Source of the DNA: Methanoregulaceae archaeon UXB-2016
GTDB taxonomy: Archaea; Halobacteriota; Methanomicrobia; Methanomicrobiales; Methanospirillaceae
DNA length: 64,000 bases
NCBI GenBank assembly: GCA_004332335.1
Contig: SISS01000008.1
Coordinates: 62,001 to 126,000 of the forward strand
Reading direction: 5' to 3'
Shown here piece by piece: positions 34,711 through 44,202 of the stretch (position 1 is the first letter of the stretch; every line of letters begins with the position of its first letter). The notes under the pieces were generated by a model. That model was not told the DNA's origin. It did not search any database and saw nothing but the letters and a program-made list of their open reading frames with translations. The translations under genes were made by a program, and so were the position numbers.

Positions 34711-35580
34711 ATGAGCGACGGCGACTGCCCCGGCGAGGGGATCGACTGGATCGAGGCCTGGCGCTGCCGGCAGCAACGCCATCGCTCCTCGCGGAACTAC
34801 GACGACGGGCGGCACCTCTGGAGCCGGGAGGAGAATGCCCGACGGTACGACGCCTCCTCGCGGGATGAGTACGGCCCGCGTGTGGCCCAGACGATCGCCG
34901 GCCTCTCGCTCCTGCCCTCGACCCGGGTTCTCGATATCGGGGCCGGGCCGGGCACGCTCGCCCTGCCCATCGCGCCCCTGGTGCGCGAGGTCGTCGCGCT
35001 CGAGCCCGCGGAGGGGATGGCCGACGTCCTTGAGGAGCACCTGGCCCGCGACGGAATCGGGAACGTTCGGGTTGTGCGGAAGCGGTGGGAGGAGGTCGAT
35101 CCGGCCGCCGATCTGAATCCGCCCTACGACCTCGTGATCGCCTCGTTCTCGGTCACGATGGAGGCGATCGACGAGGCTCTCCTCAAGATGGACGGAGTCA
35201 CGGCCCCCGGGGGCGTGGTCGCACTCTACTGGTTCCTGGACCCGTCCTTCTACGAACTCGCCTCGGAGGCGCTCTGGCCCGATCTCCACGGCGGGCCCTA
35301 TCACAGCGGACCGAAGGCGGACCTGCTCTTTCTTGTGCTCGTCCAGCTCGGCTTTCTCCCGCGGGCCGAGGTGCTCGAGTTCGATCGAACCTACCGGTTT
35401 TCGACCATGGACGAGGCCATGCAGCACTTCGCGCCGCGCTTCAGCGTCGCGGACGACCGCGAGCGGGCCCTGCTCCGGACCTACCTCGAGGCGAGGGCCC
35501 TACCCAGCGAGGGAGGCGGGATCGTGCTCCGCCATCCCTCGCGGTACGCCAAGGTCTGGTGGCGAAAGGGCGGAGGGTAG
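34711..35580 (+). CDS. Class I SAM-dependent methyltransferase
   Basis: 289 residues from ATG 34711. A characteristic opening, CPGEGIDWIEAWRCRQQRHRSSRNYDDGRHLW, is followed by the SAM loop RVLDIGAGPGTLALPIAP, the acidic strand VVALEPAEGM and YDLVIASFSVTMEA. The N-terminal W-x-x-A-W-x-x-R-Q motif is typical of a methanogen methyltransferase subgroup of unknown substrate. Stands alone before the CHASE4 kinase. Confidence 0.85.
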   Translation: MSDGDCPGEGIDWIEAWRCRQQRHRSSRNYDDGRHLWSREENARRYDASSRDEYGPRVAQTIAGLSLLPSTRVLDIGAGPGTLALPIAPLVREVVALEPAEGMADVLEEHLARDGIGNVRVVRKRWEEVDPAADLNPPYDLVIASFSVTMEAIDEALLKMDGVTAPGGVVALYWFLDPSFYELASEALWPDLHGGPYHSGPKADLLFLVLVQLGFLPRAEVLEFDRTYRFSTMDEAMQHFAPRFSVADDRERALLRTYLEARALPSEGGGIVLRHPSRYAKVWWRKGGG

Positions 35581-35736
35581 GGCCAGAGGCCGTGGCGCGG
35601 CCGGACCGTAGAGTTCGTACAGCCCTCCATTAACGAGAGGTTCCTCTCTCCGGCGGGGCCCGCGGACATGCCACTGCCATTCCATTAGGTCGGTTTATAT
35701 CGCTCGAGATAGAACCTCTCAGATACTCCCCGGCCC

Positions 35737-38700
35737 ATGAACCTCCAGTCCAAGACGAGCCTCGTGCTGATCCTCCTGCTCATCCTCGCCATCGCGGTGG
35801 TCAGCGTCTTCGTGACGGTCGTCTCGCTTGCCAGCTACAGCGATCTCGAGCACCAGTATATGGTGCAGGACCTGGACCAGGCCCGGTACAGGGTCGCAGA
35901 GGAGTCGGCCGCGCTCTCGGCCTTCGTCAGCGACTGGGCACCCTGGGACGACACCTGTGCGTTCGTCAATGGAGACCGGCCGGACTATATTGCAAGCAAC
36001 CTGATGCCCGAGCCCACGGTCTTCAACAACCTCCGGCTGAACCTGCTCCTCATGGCCGACCGGCAGGGAGACCTCGTCTACGCCCGCTTCTACGACTCCC
36101 TGAACAGGACCATGGTGCCGGTCCCCAGCTCGATCACAGGGCCGCTGACGCTGCAGCACCCGCTCATGAACATGACCGACCCCACGGGCGTGACAAGTGG
36201 GCTGCTGATGGTCGAGGGACGACCCATGGTTGTGGCATCGCGGCCGGTCGTCCGGACGGACTTCTCCGGGGCCCCGCAGGGCGTGGTGATCATGGGCAAG
36301 TACCTCGAACCGGACGCGGTGGTCGCTCCGGCACGCCTCACGGGGCACTCGCTCCGATTCATCACCATAGGGGACTCCGAACTCCCCGCGTCCCTGCTCA
36401 CGGCCCTGAGGACCGGTGCGGCCGACTCGCCAGGCGAGGTGCGCACGGTCGACCGGGAGACTATCGCGGGGTACGTCCTCATGCAGGACATCCGGGGGGA
36501 GGATGCCCTGGTACTGCGGCTCACCCAGCCCCGGAGCATCCACCAGCAGGGGGCCGAGACCATCTTCCAGTTCATCCTGATCCTCCTGGGCATCTGGCTC
36601 GGGACAGGAGTCCTCGGTCTCTTCACCCTCGACCGGCTGGTGCTCTCCAGGGTCGGGGTTCTCCAGGAGCAGGTCCGGTCCGCCGTCCACAACGCGGACG
36701 CCTCGAGGCAGATCGAGATCGGCGGGGGCGACGAACTTTCGGCCCTTGCGGGCGACATCAACCGGACCCTTGAGACAATCTACACCACCCAGCGACGGTT
36801 GCTCGTAAGCGAGACACGATTTCGCGAGATCGCCGACCTGCTGCCGCAGGCGATCTTCGAACTGGACCCGGCCGGCAGGCTGACCTATATCAACAAGATG
36901 GGGCTCGAGACCTTCGGCCTGACCGGCGACGACCTGGCCCTGCACCCGCGGGCCGAGACCTTCGTCATACCCGGGGACCATGAGCGCATGTTCCGCACCC
37001 TGCAGGGCGTGGTCGGTGGCGAGCCGTCCACCGGGGAGATCTATACGATGATCCGGAGGGACGGGACCCGTCTCCGCGCCGTCGTCAACTCCGCGGCAAT
37101 CGTCGAGAGCGGAGTCTGCCTGGGGATCCGGGGGAGCATCTTCGACCTCTCAGAGCGCCTGGCCCTGGAGGAGGCCCTGATCGAGAGCCAGGACTATCTC
37201 GAGTCGCTCCTCTTCTCGGTCCCGGCCGGGATCCTCGTCGTCGAGACCGAGACCGACCTGATCGCGGATGCCAATCCGGCCGCCCTCACCATGATCGGTG
37301 CGACAAGGGAGGAGCTCGTGGGCCAGCCCTGCCGCGAGATCGTCCGGCCGTCCGGGGCCGGCGCGTGGCCGCTCTCCGACGAGGCCCGGCTAGTGCTGGA
37401 CGCGGAGGGTATCCTGGTGACTTGCGACGGCACGGAGCGCTCGATCATCCGGTACGTCGTGCCCGTAACCCTCAAGGGCCGGAGCTGCCTGCTGCAGACG
37501 TTCATGGACAACACCGAGCGCAGGCAGATCGGGGAGGAGCTCCGACAGAGCACCGAGCTGATCACGGGCGTCCTGCAGGCCTCACCTGTGGGCGTCTGCC
37601 AGCTCGACTCCGAGGGGCGTTATCTCTTTGCCAACGAGATGTTCTGCAGGATCACCGGGCTCACCCTCGATGGGATCCGGGGCCGATACTGGGCCGACAT
37701 CATCGACCCCGAGGACCGGGACCGCCTGCTCGCCCAGCTCGACGGATCGATCCGCGATCGGCAGGTCACGTGCGGCGAGGCCCGGTACATTCACCCGGAC
37801 GGATCCGTGCACTGGCTGTACGGGCAGGCCGTCCCCCTCATCGACCGCCCGGAGCAGGCGACGGACTGGGTCGGGACGATCACCGATATCACGGAGCGGA
37901 GGACGATCGAGGATGCGCTCCGCGAGAGCGAGGAGAAGTACCGGGCGCTCACGGAGAACAACCCCGACGTGCTCTTCTCGGCCGATCTGGACGGGGTCGT
38001 GACCTACGTCTCCCCCCAGGTCAACCAGTACGGCTATCTTGAGGAGGATCTGGTCGGTTCCTCGATCTTCTCCATCATCCATCCGGACGAGCGCCCCGAG
38101 ATCGCCGCCGCCCTGATCAGGGAGATCACCAACACGGCCCAGTTCGGAGCGACCTTCAGGATCAACGATCGGTGGGGGAATGTCTTCTGGGTCGAGGAGA
38201 AGAGCTTTGTCCGCCTCGACTCGTTCGGCCGGCCGATCGGGATCTACGGGGTGCTCCGGGACATCTCCGAGCGAAAGCGGGCCGAGGACGCGATCGAGCT
38301 GGCAAACAAGAAGCTGAACCTGATGAACAACATCACCCGGCACGACATCCTCAACACCATCACGGGCCTGCTCGGATGCGTGGACATGGCGAATGCGACG
38401 GATTCGGCCGAAGAGCGCCGGGCCCTGCTCCAGGACATCAGGCACCTGACGAGCCAGATCCAGCGGCAGATCGCGTTCACCAAGGAGTACCAGGAGGTCG
38501 GGGTTCACCTGCCGCGGTGGCAGAACGTGATCGAGACCCTCCGGCGGGTCGAGTCAGTCTTCGAGCGGTCCGGTCTCGAGTTCGTCGTCGACCTGGAGAA
38601 TGCGGAGATCTATGCGGACCCCCTGCTCGAGAAGGTCTTCTACAACCTCGTCGACAACGCTATCCGTTACGGTGAGAAGGTCACGACGATCCGGTTCTAC

Positions 38701-38940
38701 CTCCTCATCTCGGACGAGGGGCTCACGCTCGTCTGCGAGGATGACGGGGTGGGGATCGCCGACGAGCGCAAGCAGGTCGTCTTCGAGAGGGGCGTCGGAA
38801 AGAATACCGGCATGGGCCTCTTTCTCAGCCGGGAGATCCTCGGGATCACCAGGATCGGGATCGTCGAGAACGGGATCCCCGGCGAGGGGGCGCGGTTCGA
38901 GATCTTCACCCCGCGCGGCACCTATCGGTTCGTCATATGA
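35737..38940 (+). CDS. CHASE4-HAMP-PAS sensor histidine kinase
   Basis: 1,067 residues. A first membrane span (residues about 9-32) is followed by an extracytoplasmic CHASE4 domain with WAPWDDTCAFVNG...YIASNL near its start. The second span is at about 275-300, then HAMP, then four PAS/PAC units (about 360-860). The kinase core has the H-box NITRHDILNTITG (His about 868), N-box FYNLVDNAIRYG, G1 EDDGVGIAD and G2 NTGMGLFLSREI. It should sense an external signal and phosphorylate a receiver, most simply the stand-alone receiver encoded 60 bases downstream. Intact, in contrast to the kinase at 3154-7093. Confidence 0.92.
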   Translation: MNLQSKTSLVLILLLILAIAVVSVFVTVVSLASYSDLEHQYMVQDLDQARYRVAEESAALSAFVSDWAPWDDTCAFVNGDRPDYIASNLMPEPTVFNNLRLNLLLMADRQGDLVYARFYDSLNRTMVPVPSSITGPLTLQHPLMNMTDPTGVTSGLLMVEGRPMVVASRPVVRTDFSGAPQGVVIMGKYLEPDAVVAPARLTGHSLRFITIGDSELPASLLTALRTGAADSPGEVRTVDRETIAGYVLMQDIRGEDALVLRLTQPRSIHQQGAETIFQFILILLGIWLGTGVLGLFTLDRLVLSRVGVLQEQVRSAVHNADASRQIEIGGGDELSALAGDINRTLETIYTTQRRLLVSETRFREIADLLPQAIFELDPAGRLTYINKMGLETFGLTGDDLALHPRAETFVIPGDHERMFRTLQGVVGGEPSTGEIYTMIRRDGTRLRAVVNSAAIVESGVCLGIRGSIFDLSERLALEEALIESQDYLESLLFSVPAGILVVETETDLIADANPAALTMIGATREELVGQPCREIVRPSGAGAWPLSDEARLVLDAEGILVTCDGTERSIIRYVVPVTLKGRSCLLQTFMDNTERRQIGEELRQSTELITGVLQASPVGVCQLDSEGRYLFANEMFCRITGLTLDGIRGRYWADIIDPEDRDRLLAQLDGSIRDRQVTCGEARYIHPDGSVHWLYGQAVPLIDRPEQATDWVGTITDITERRTIEDALRESEEKYRALTENNPDVLFSADLDGVVTYVSPQVNQYGYLEEDLVGSSIFSIIHPDERPEIAAALIREITNTAQFGATFRINDRWGNVFWVEEKSFVRLDSFGRPIGIYGVLRDISERKRAEDAIELANKKLNLMNNITRHDILNTITGLLGCVDMANATDSAEERRALLQDIRHLTSQIQRQIAFTKEYQEVGVHLPRWQNVIETLRRVESVFERSGLEFVVDLENAEIYADPLLEKVFYNLVDNAIRYGEKVTTIRFYLLISDEGLTLVCEDDGVGIADERKQVVFERGVGKNTGMGLFLSREILGITRIGIVENGIPGEGARFEIFTPRGTYRFVI

Positions 38941-39001
38941 GCTTAATACGGAGTGGAGATGGATGATAGAGTGAGCGCGAATACTGCTATCGGAGCGTGA
39001 A

Positions 39002-39370
39002 ATGTCGAAGGGATCCATACTGGTCGTCGAGGATGACGACATCATCGCAAAGGTGCTGGACTGGCGGCTGAAGAACCTCGGATACACGGTCAGCGGCCGC
39101 GCGTCGACGGGTGCCGGGGCCATGGAGCTGGTCGTCAGCCAGAACCCCGACCTCGTCCTGATGGACATCAACATCAGAGGAGAGATCGACGGAATCGAGA
39201 CCGCAGCGATGATCAAGAAGGGGTTCAGCATCCCCGTCGTCTACATCACCTCTCACTCCGACGGCCCGACCCTCGAACGCGCCAAGGCGACGAAGCCCGA
39301 CGGCTTCATCATCAAACCGTTCGGAGACGACGACCTCCGAGTCGCCATCGACCTCGCCCTGCAGGGGTAG
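39002..39370 (+). CDS. Stand-alone response-regulator receiver domain
   Basis: 122 residues, receiver only. Acidic pocket VEDDDI, phospho-acceptor in DLVLMDINIRG, Thr/Ser switch YITSHSD, and Lys in FIIKPFGDDDL. There is no output domain, so it would act by protein contact or as a phosphorelay intermediate. Immediate downstream position makes the CHASE4 kinase its likely partner. Confidence 0.92.
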   Translation: MSKGSILVVEDDDIIAKVLDWRLKNLGYTVSGRASTGAGAMELVVSQNPDLVLMDINIRGEIDGIETAAMIKKGFSIPVVYITSHSDGPTLERAKATKPDGFIIKPFGDDDLRVAIDLALQG

Positions 39371-39391
39371 CCCCGGACCACCGGCGCCCCC

Positions 39392-39397
39392 TTTTTT
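39392..39397 (+). terminator. Poly-T terminator
   Basis: Six T residues after a C-rich stretch, about 20 bases after the receiver stop. Simple archaeal terminator pattern. Confidence 0.5.
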
Positions 39398-39514
39398 AGA
39401 CGCTCCGAGACCGGCAGGGCACCATGCCACGTGCTCTTGGCCCGGGATGGTGCTCCTGCGACAGACGCGGGACCGCGCAGCAGAGTATCTGCAGACGGCC
39501 GGATCCGGAGAGGG

Positions 39515-40717
39515 TTAAGCGGCTGGCTGCCGGAGCTCGGCCGCCGGGGCCGCGCGCTCGGGAAGCGATCCGATGAACCGCTCGATCCGGCGGACCGCCT
39601 CGGCGAGATCCTCGCGCGAGACCGCGTAGGCGCACCGGAGGTGGTCGGCGCCGCCCTCGCCGAAGACCGAGCCCGGTACGACCGCGACATGCTCTTCGGC
39701 CAGCAGCCGCTCGGCGAACTCCACGTCCGAGAGCCCGGTCGAGGCGACCGACGGAAACGCGTAAAACGCCCCTTCAGGCATGTGACAGGCGAGACCGGCC
39801 CGGTTCAGCCCCTCGACAAAGAGGTTCCGGCGAAGCCGGTAGGCTGCGATCATCGCGTCCTTCTCGGCCTGGGCCGAGCGAAGCGCCGCGAGTGCCGCGA
39901 CCTGGCCCATGTGCGGGGCGCAGAGCATCACGTACTGGTGGATCTTCAGGGCCGCATCCGCGAGCTCGGGGGGCGCACAGAGGTATCCGACCCGCCAGCC
40001 CGTCATCGCGTAGGCCTTGGAGAAGCCATTCAGCGTGATCGTCCGCTCGCGCAGGGCGCCGATCGTCGCGGACGGCACGTGCGCCTGCCCGTAGCTGAGC
40101 TCAGAGTAGACCTCGTCCGAGAGCAGGACCAGGTCGTGGTCCTCGACCACGTCCGCGACTCCCTTCAGATCGGAAGCGGTCATGATGGCCCCGGTCGGGT
40201 TGTTCGGGAAGTTGATGATCAGGGCCTTCGACCTCGGCGTCACCCGCTCCATCAGGAGGTCGGGGTTCAGCCGGAACCGGTCGCGCTCGAGGCACGGCAC
40301 CGGGACCGGGACCCCGCCGGCGAGCGTGACGCAGGGGGCGTAGCTGACATAGGAGGGCTGGGCCACCAGGACCTCGTCCCCCGGATCCGTGACCGCTCGG
40401 ATCGCGATATCGAGCCCCTCCGAGACCCCGGTCGTGATGATCACCTCGCTCTCGGGGTCGTAGCAGAGCCCGAAGTGGCGGGCGAGGTCGTCCGTGATCC
40501 GTTCGCGGAGCGCGGGCATGCCCCGGTTGGAGGTGTACGAGGTCTGGCCCTGTTCGAGCGCGACCATGCACGCGTCGATCGCCTTCCATGGGGTCGAGAA
40601 GTCCGGCTCACCGACCCCGAGGCTGATCACGTCGTCCATGGTCTGGACCAGGTCGAAGAACCGCCGGATCCCCGAGGGCGGGATCGCCCGGGCCACCCCT
40701 GAGACTGGATCGCGCAT
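39515..40717 (-). CDS. Class I/II PLP aminotransferase
   Basis: 400 residues. VISLGVGEPDFSTPWKAID is the AspAT-family start. The PLP-binding sequences are ALIINFPNNPTGAIM, VLLSDEVYSELSYG and LNGFSKAYAMTGWRVGYL (Schiff-base Lys), with the substrate Arg in DHLRCAYAVS. Substrate specificity (aspartate, aromatic or other) cannot be read. It is in the same direction as, and seven bases from, an Lrp/AsnC regulator, suggesting control by amino acid supply. Confidence 0.92.
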   Translation of the reverse strand: MRDPVSGVARAIPPSGIRRFFDLVQTMDDVISLGVGEPDFSTPWKAIDACMVALEQGQTSYTSNRGMPALRERITDDLARHFGLCYDPESEVIITTGVSEGLDIAIRAVTDPGDEVLVAQPSYVSYAPCVTLAGGVPVPVPCLERDRFRLNPDLLMERVTPRSKALIINFPNNPTGAIMTASDLKGVADVVEDHDLVLLSDEVYSELSYGQAHVPSATIGALRERTITLNGFSKAYAMTGWRVGYLCAPPELADAALKIHQYVMLCAPHMGQVAALAALRSAQAEKDAMIAAYRLRRNLFVEGLNRAGLACHMPEGAFYAFPSVASTGLSDVEFAERLLAEEHVAVVPGSVFGEGGADHLRCAYAVSREDLAEAVRRIERFIGSLPERAAPAAELRQPAA

Positions 40718-40724
40718 GATCCCT

Positions 40725-41219
40725 CTAGAACGAGAACGGCTGCCGTTCGCCGCCCGTCTCGCGGCCGAGCAGGAGCGTGCCGTTCTCCTTGTAGGACTTC
40801 ATGATGATGTGCGTTGCGGTCTCGCGGATCCGCTCCATCGGGGCGATATGCTCCGAGACGAAGCGGGCGATCGCCTGCATGTCCCGGCCGGTCACGAGCA
40901 CGTGGAGGTCGTAGGTCCCCGTGATTAGCCGGACCGAACGGACCTCGTCGAATCGGGCGATCCGCTCGGCCAGGCGATCGTACCCGTAGTCACGCTCGGG
41001 TGAGACCTTCAGCTCGAGGATGGCCGAGACCTCGCCGAGATCGGTCCGGGTCCGGTCCACTATCGCGGTGAACCGCCGGATCACGCCCCCCGCCTGGAGG
41101 GTCCGGATCCGCTCCTCGACCTCGGCGGCCGGCAACTCGAGCATGGCGGCCAGCTCCACCGTCGGGGTTCGGCTATTCTCTTCAAGCAGCTGTACGAGAG
41201 TTGTATCGGTTGCGTCCAT
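40725..41219 (-). CDS. Lrp/AsnC family transcriptional regulator
   Basis: 164 residues from ATG 41219. N-terminal winged helix-turn-helix (DTTLVQLLEENSRTPTVELAAMLELPAAEVEERIRTLQAGGVIRRFTAIV) followed by an RAM/AsnC ligand domain (ILELKVSPERDYGYDRLAERIARFDEVRSVRLITGTYDLHVLVTG). It probably binds an amino acid and regulates the adjacent aminotransferase. Its first codons overlap or abut the cdc6 end. Confidence 0.92.
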   Translation of the reverse strand: MDATDTTLVQLLEENSRTPTVELAAMLELPAAEVEERIRTLQAGGVIRRFTAIVDRTRTDLGEVSAILELKVSPERDYGYDRLAERIARFDEVRSVRLITGTYDLHVLVTGRDMQAIARFVSEHIAPMERIRETATHIIMKSYKENGTLLLGRETGGERQPFSF

Positions 41220-41227
41220 GATCACCA

Positions 41228-42526
41228 TCACCACCGGAGTGTCTTCTTGACCCAGCTCTTGTCCATCTGGGCGAGACCCTGTTCGGTCAACCGCGGGTCC
41301 TTCGTGATGACCTCCTGGATCTTGCCCGAGTTCGCGTCGAACCACATCTCCTTGGTCCGGCCGTAGCGTCCGCGCGAGACGACCCGCGTATTGATCACAC
41401 CGAGCATGTTCAGCTCGGAGATGAGGTCCGTGATCCGCCGATTCGTCAGCACGTCGAGCTCGAGCGCGGTCGCGACCTCCTGGTAGACCCGGCAGACCTC
41501 GCCCGAGGTGAAGATCGCCTGGCCGAGCTGCTCGAGCAGGATCATCGAGTAGAGCACGACCTTGGACTGAGTCGGCAGAGTCGAGATGCACTCGATCATC
41601 GAGTCGGTCTCGATCTTGGCCTGGGCCATCTTGACGTGCCGTTCGCCGACCTCGTCGGCAGACTCGCGCTCGGCGAGCTCGCCCGAGATCCGGAGGAGAT
41701 CGAGGGCCCGGCGAGCGTCGCCGTGCTCCTGGGCCGCGAGCGCCGCGCAGAGCGGGATCACGCCGTCGTCGAGGGTCTGCTCCACGAAGGCCTGCTCGGC
41801 GCGCTGCTGGAGGATGTCGCAGAGCTGCGGCGCGTTGTACGGCGGGAAGACGATCTCCTCCTCCGAGAGGGACGAGAGGACACGGGGGTCGAGGAAGTCC
41901 TTGAAGGAGAGGTCGTTCGAGATCCCGATGATACAGACCTTGGAGGCCTTGAGGTCCGAATTGATCCGTGTCAGGTTGTAGAGCGTATCGTCGCCGCTCT
42001 TCTTGACGAGCTTGTCGATCTCGTCGAGCACGATCACGAGAACCCCGCCGCGGGCCTCGAGCTGGTTCTTGAGCTCGAGGTAGACCTGATCGGTCGGCCA
42101 CCCGGTCATGGGGATATGCGGGCGGAGCTTGTCCGACGACGTCTCCTCCGGGTGCTCGATATCCTTTGCGATCTGCGCGAGCACCCGGTACTGGGTATCG
42201 ATCACCTCACAGTTGATGTGCACGACCGTGCAGAGCGAGGTCTGGTTCGAGGCCTTCTCGAGCTCGGTCCCGACATACCGGACGCATGCGGTCTTGCCCG
42301 TGCCGGTCTTGCCGTAGATCAGGATGTTCGACGGCGTCTCGTTACGGAGTGAAGGAGCAAGGATAGACGCCATCTCGTCGATCTGAGGCATCCTGTGCGG
42401 CAAAATCTGAGGACGATAGGAGTGCCGGAGCACCTCCCGGTTCCTGAAGATCCGCGCATGCTCGGTCAGGTATTTTTTGAAGAGACCGAGCGATGGATTC
42501 TCGCCGGGGGTGGTGTCCTGGGTCAT
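41228..42526 (-). CDS. cdc6: Replication initiator Orc1/Cdc6
   Basis: 432 residues from ATG 42526. AAA+ Walker A in ILIYGKTGTGKTACVRYV, Walker B VLVIVLDEIDKLVKK, sensor 1 IIGISNDLSFKDFLDPRVLSSL, then a C-terminal winged helix (CRVYQEVATALELDVLTNRRITDLISELNMLGVI) that binds ORB DNA. Transcribed away from the adjacent origin, with an ORB-like half-site near its start, so it may control its own transcription. Complete and standard. Confidence 0.95.
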   Translation of the reverse strand: MTQDTTPGENPSLGLFKKYLTEHARIFRNREVLRHSYRPQILPHRMPQIDEMASILAPSLRNETPSNILIYGKTGTGKTACVRYVGTELEKASNQTSLCTVVHINCEVIDTQYRVLAQIAKDIEHPEETSSDKLRPHIPMTGWPTDQVYLELKNQLEARGGVLVIVLDEIDKLVKKSGDDTLYNLTRINSDLKASKVCIIGISNDLSFKDFLDPRVLSSLSEEEIVFPPYNAPQLCDILQQRAEQAFVEQTLDDGVIPLCAALAAQEHGDARRALDLLRISGELAERESADEVGERHVKMAQAKIETDSMIECISTLPTQSKVVLYSMILLEQLGQAIFTSGEVCRVYQEVATALELDVLTNRRITDLISELNMLGVINTRVVSRGRYGRTKEMWFDANSGKIQEVITKDPRLTEQGLAQMDKSWVKKTLRW

Positions 42527-42595
42527 GTGCACTGGAAGCTGTACATTAGCATTCGGAGTCTATTAAGCTGATCGCCGTGGTCGGTCGGTTCTGAA

Positions 42596-42618
42596 GACCC
42601 CTTTGTTTCCAGTGGAGC
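42596..42618 (-). repeat. ORB element A
   Basis: GACCCCTTTGTTTCCAGTGG followed by AGC. Closest to the consensus, same orientation as B and C. Binding site for Orc1/Cdc6. Confidence 0.85.
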
Positions 42619-42674
42619 TTGTGGAACGCGGTTTCCCGACGGGGATCTTTCCGTACAGGAAGGGATCAGTCGAG

Positions 42675-42698
42675 GACCCCCTGACTTCCACTGGAGAT
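42675..42698 (-). repeat. ORB element B
   Basis: GACCCC, a variable middle, then TTCCACTGGAGA. Same orientation as A, with a few mismatches. Confidence 0.7.
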
Positions 42699-42819
42699 CG
42701 CCGGTGAGCCGATGGCCGAGTTCGGCAATCCGGATCCGGGAACAGGCATGACACGGCACGGGGGATCCTTCGTGCAGGAGAGAGAACGATTGATCCCCGG
42801 GATCCGGTCCAAGACCCCC

Positions 42820-42842
42820 ACCCCTTTGTTTCCTGTGGAACC
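42820..42842 (-). repeat. ORB element C
   Basis: ACCCCTTTGTTTCCTGTGG then AAC. Followed by a second CCTGTGGAA, so the half-site is doubled. Same orientation as A. Confidence 0.8.
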
Positions 42843-43058
42843 TGTGGAATCGAGGATGTGATCCTCTTCTTCCACAACTAGAATACGAGCATTTTGTACC
42901 TATAGCTCTTGTACTACAAAAACTCGATCAGATCAGAGAGAGGAAAACGGGCAAGACGGCGAGCTGGAGCGTACGTGAAAGACGGGTGTATAGAGCGCCG
43001 ATCAAGGGTGTGCGGCACCGGTGCGATGGCTGTACGGACCGAGTGTCGGGGTTCCATT

Positions 43059-43080
43059 GTTCCAGTGGAAACAAAGGGGT
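43059..43080 (+). repeat. ORB element D, inverted
   Basis: GTTCCAGTGGAAACAAAGGG then GT, the reverse complement arrangement of A, on the far side of the AT-rich stretch. Gives the inverted pair typical of archaeal origins. Confidence 0.85.
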
Positions 43081-43199
43081 ACCCCTCACGGGTCTTAAAG
43101 GCCCAAAAAGGACACATAAAGCCGATTGTTTCATTTTTTTATGGACTTCACTTCCGGTGGCTGGAACCTTCAAGACCGATCGGGCCCCATGGATCCTCC

Positions 43200-43688
43200 A
43201 TGGATCCGACGCATCGAGCTCCGGTCGAGGTCAGAGCAGGCGTGATCACGGTCTCATCGACCCGTACCACGGCGACCGATTCGAGTGGAGAACTCATCCG
43301 AGAGCGGTTCGAAACGGCCGGGCATCGGGTCACGTACACCACGATCGTCCCGGATACGCTCCTCGCAATCCGTCGTGCCGCAATCGAAGCCCTCGGATCG
43401 GCCAACTGTATCGTGCTCTCGGGCGGGACCGGTCTAACCCATGACGACTGCACGATCGAGGCGATCGCCCCTCTCTACGAGAAGACGATCGATGGATTCG
43501 GCGAGGTCTTCAGGACAAAGAGCCTTGAGGAGATCGGGACGGCGGCCATGCTCTCCCGGGCCTCGGCCGGACTTGTCGACGGCGCCGCGGTCTTCTGCAT
43601 CCCGGGCTCGACCGGCGCGGCACGGCTCGCCCTCGACGGGCTGATCCTCCCCGAGATCGGGCACATCCTGACTCACGCGAACCGTTGA
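43200..43688 (+). CDS. moaB: Molybdenum cofactor biosynthesis protein MoaB
   Basis: 162 residues from ATG 43200. VRAGVITVSSTRTTATDSSGELIRERFETAGH is the MoaB/MogA opening. NCIVLSGGTGLTHDDCTIEAI carries the SGGTG cofactor-binding motif, and VFCIPGSTGAARLALDGLILPEIGHI the C-terminal fold. It adenylates molybdopterin before insertion of Mo or W, which methanogens need for formylmethanofuran and formate dehydrogenases. The frame runs upstream through oriC but that part is not coding. Confidence 0.92.
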   Translation: MDPTHRAPVEVRAGVITVSSTRTTATDSSGELIRERFETAGHRVTYTTIVPDTLLAIRRAAIEALGSANCIVLSGGTGLTHDDCTIEAIAPLYEKTIDGFGEVFRTKSLEEIGTAAMLSRASAGLVDGAAVFCIPGSTGAARLALDGLILPEIGHILTHANR

Positions 43689-43692
43689 TGGT

Positions 43693-44196
43693 TCACCGGA
43701 ACGCGTCGAGGAGCGCGACCCGCTCGAGCACCAGCTCGACGAGCCGCTCCTCTCCCACGACCGCGAGCTCGCCCGGGGTGATCCCGAAGAGCTCGCAGAG
43801 CCGGTCGCAATGCCCGGGATCGAGGCCTTCCGGCTCGGGAACGAACCGGACGAGCTCTCCGAGCCGCGCCCAGGTCTCTTCCCCCGGTCCCGAGACCGCG
43901 ATATGGCAGGCATTCTCACCTGCATGGAGCCCGAAGGTCCGCCCGATCCGGGTCTGGCGGGAGCCGGCCGCATAGAGCAGGGCCTCCATCTCGAGGCTCC
44001 GGGCGATCGAATTCCCGCGCTCGAACGAGCGCTGCGCGTGCCGGAGCGCGGAGACGGCGTGGTCCCGCCCGGCCATCTTCTCTGCGTCAAAGAGGACGAT
44101 CCGTGCCCCGGTTGTCCCGGCGATCGCCCGGACTGCGATCAGAAACCGGTCGGGATCCTCGACCGTCGCCCTTGCATACCTGAGCTCAAACTGCAT
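43693..44196 (-). CDS. KEOPS complex subunit Cgi121
   Basis: 167 residues. Recognisable motifs are IVLFDAEKMAGRDHAVSALRHAQRSFERGNSIARSLEMEALLYAAGSRQTRIGRTFGL, covering the Cgi121/TPRKB helical core (A-x-A-H-A, E-x-LLY-x-x-G-x-RQ-I). It binds tRNA within KEOPS, which makes t6A37. Located 6 bases after hel308, as in many methanogens. Confidence 0.88.
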   Translation of the reverse strand: MQFELRYARATVEDPDRFLIAVRAIAGTTGARIVLFDAEKMAGRDHAVSALRHAQRSFERGNSIARSLEMEALLYAAGSRQTRIGRTFGLHAGENACHIAVSGPGEETWARLGELVRFVPEPEGLDPGHCDRLCELFGITPGELAVVGEERLVELVLERVALLDAFR

Positions 44197-44202
44197 GATA
44201 TC

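Larger units (their letters stand above)
42560..43090. other. Replication origin (oriC) next to cdc6
   Basis: About 530 non-coding bases between cdc6 and moaB. They hold four ORB-like repeats built on GACCCC...TTTCCAGTGGAGC: three in one orientation (42596, 42675, 42820) and one inverted (43059). Between the third and the inverted copy is an AT-rich stretch (about 42858-42935) that fits a DNA-unwinding element. Position beside orc1/cdc6, repeat identity and inverted arrangement together make this the probable chromosomal origin. Confidence 0.88.
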
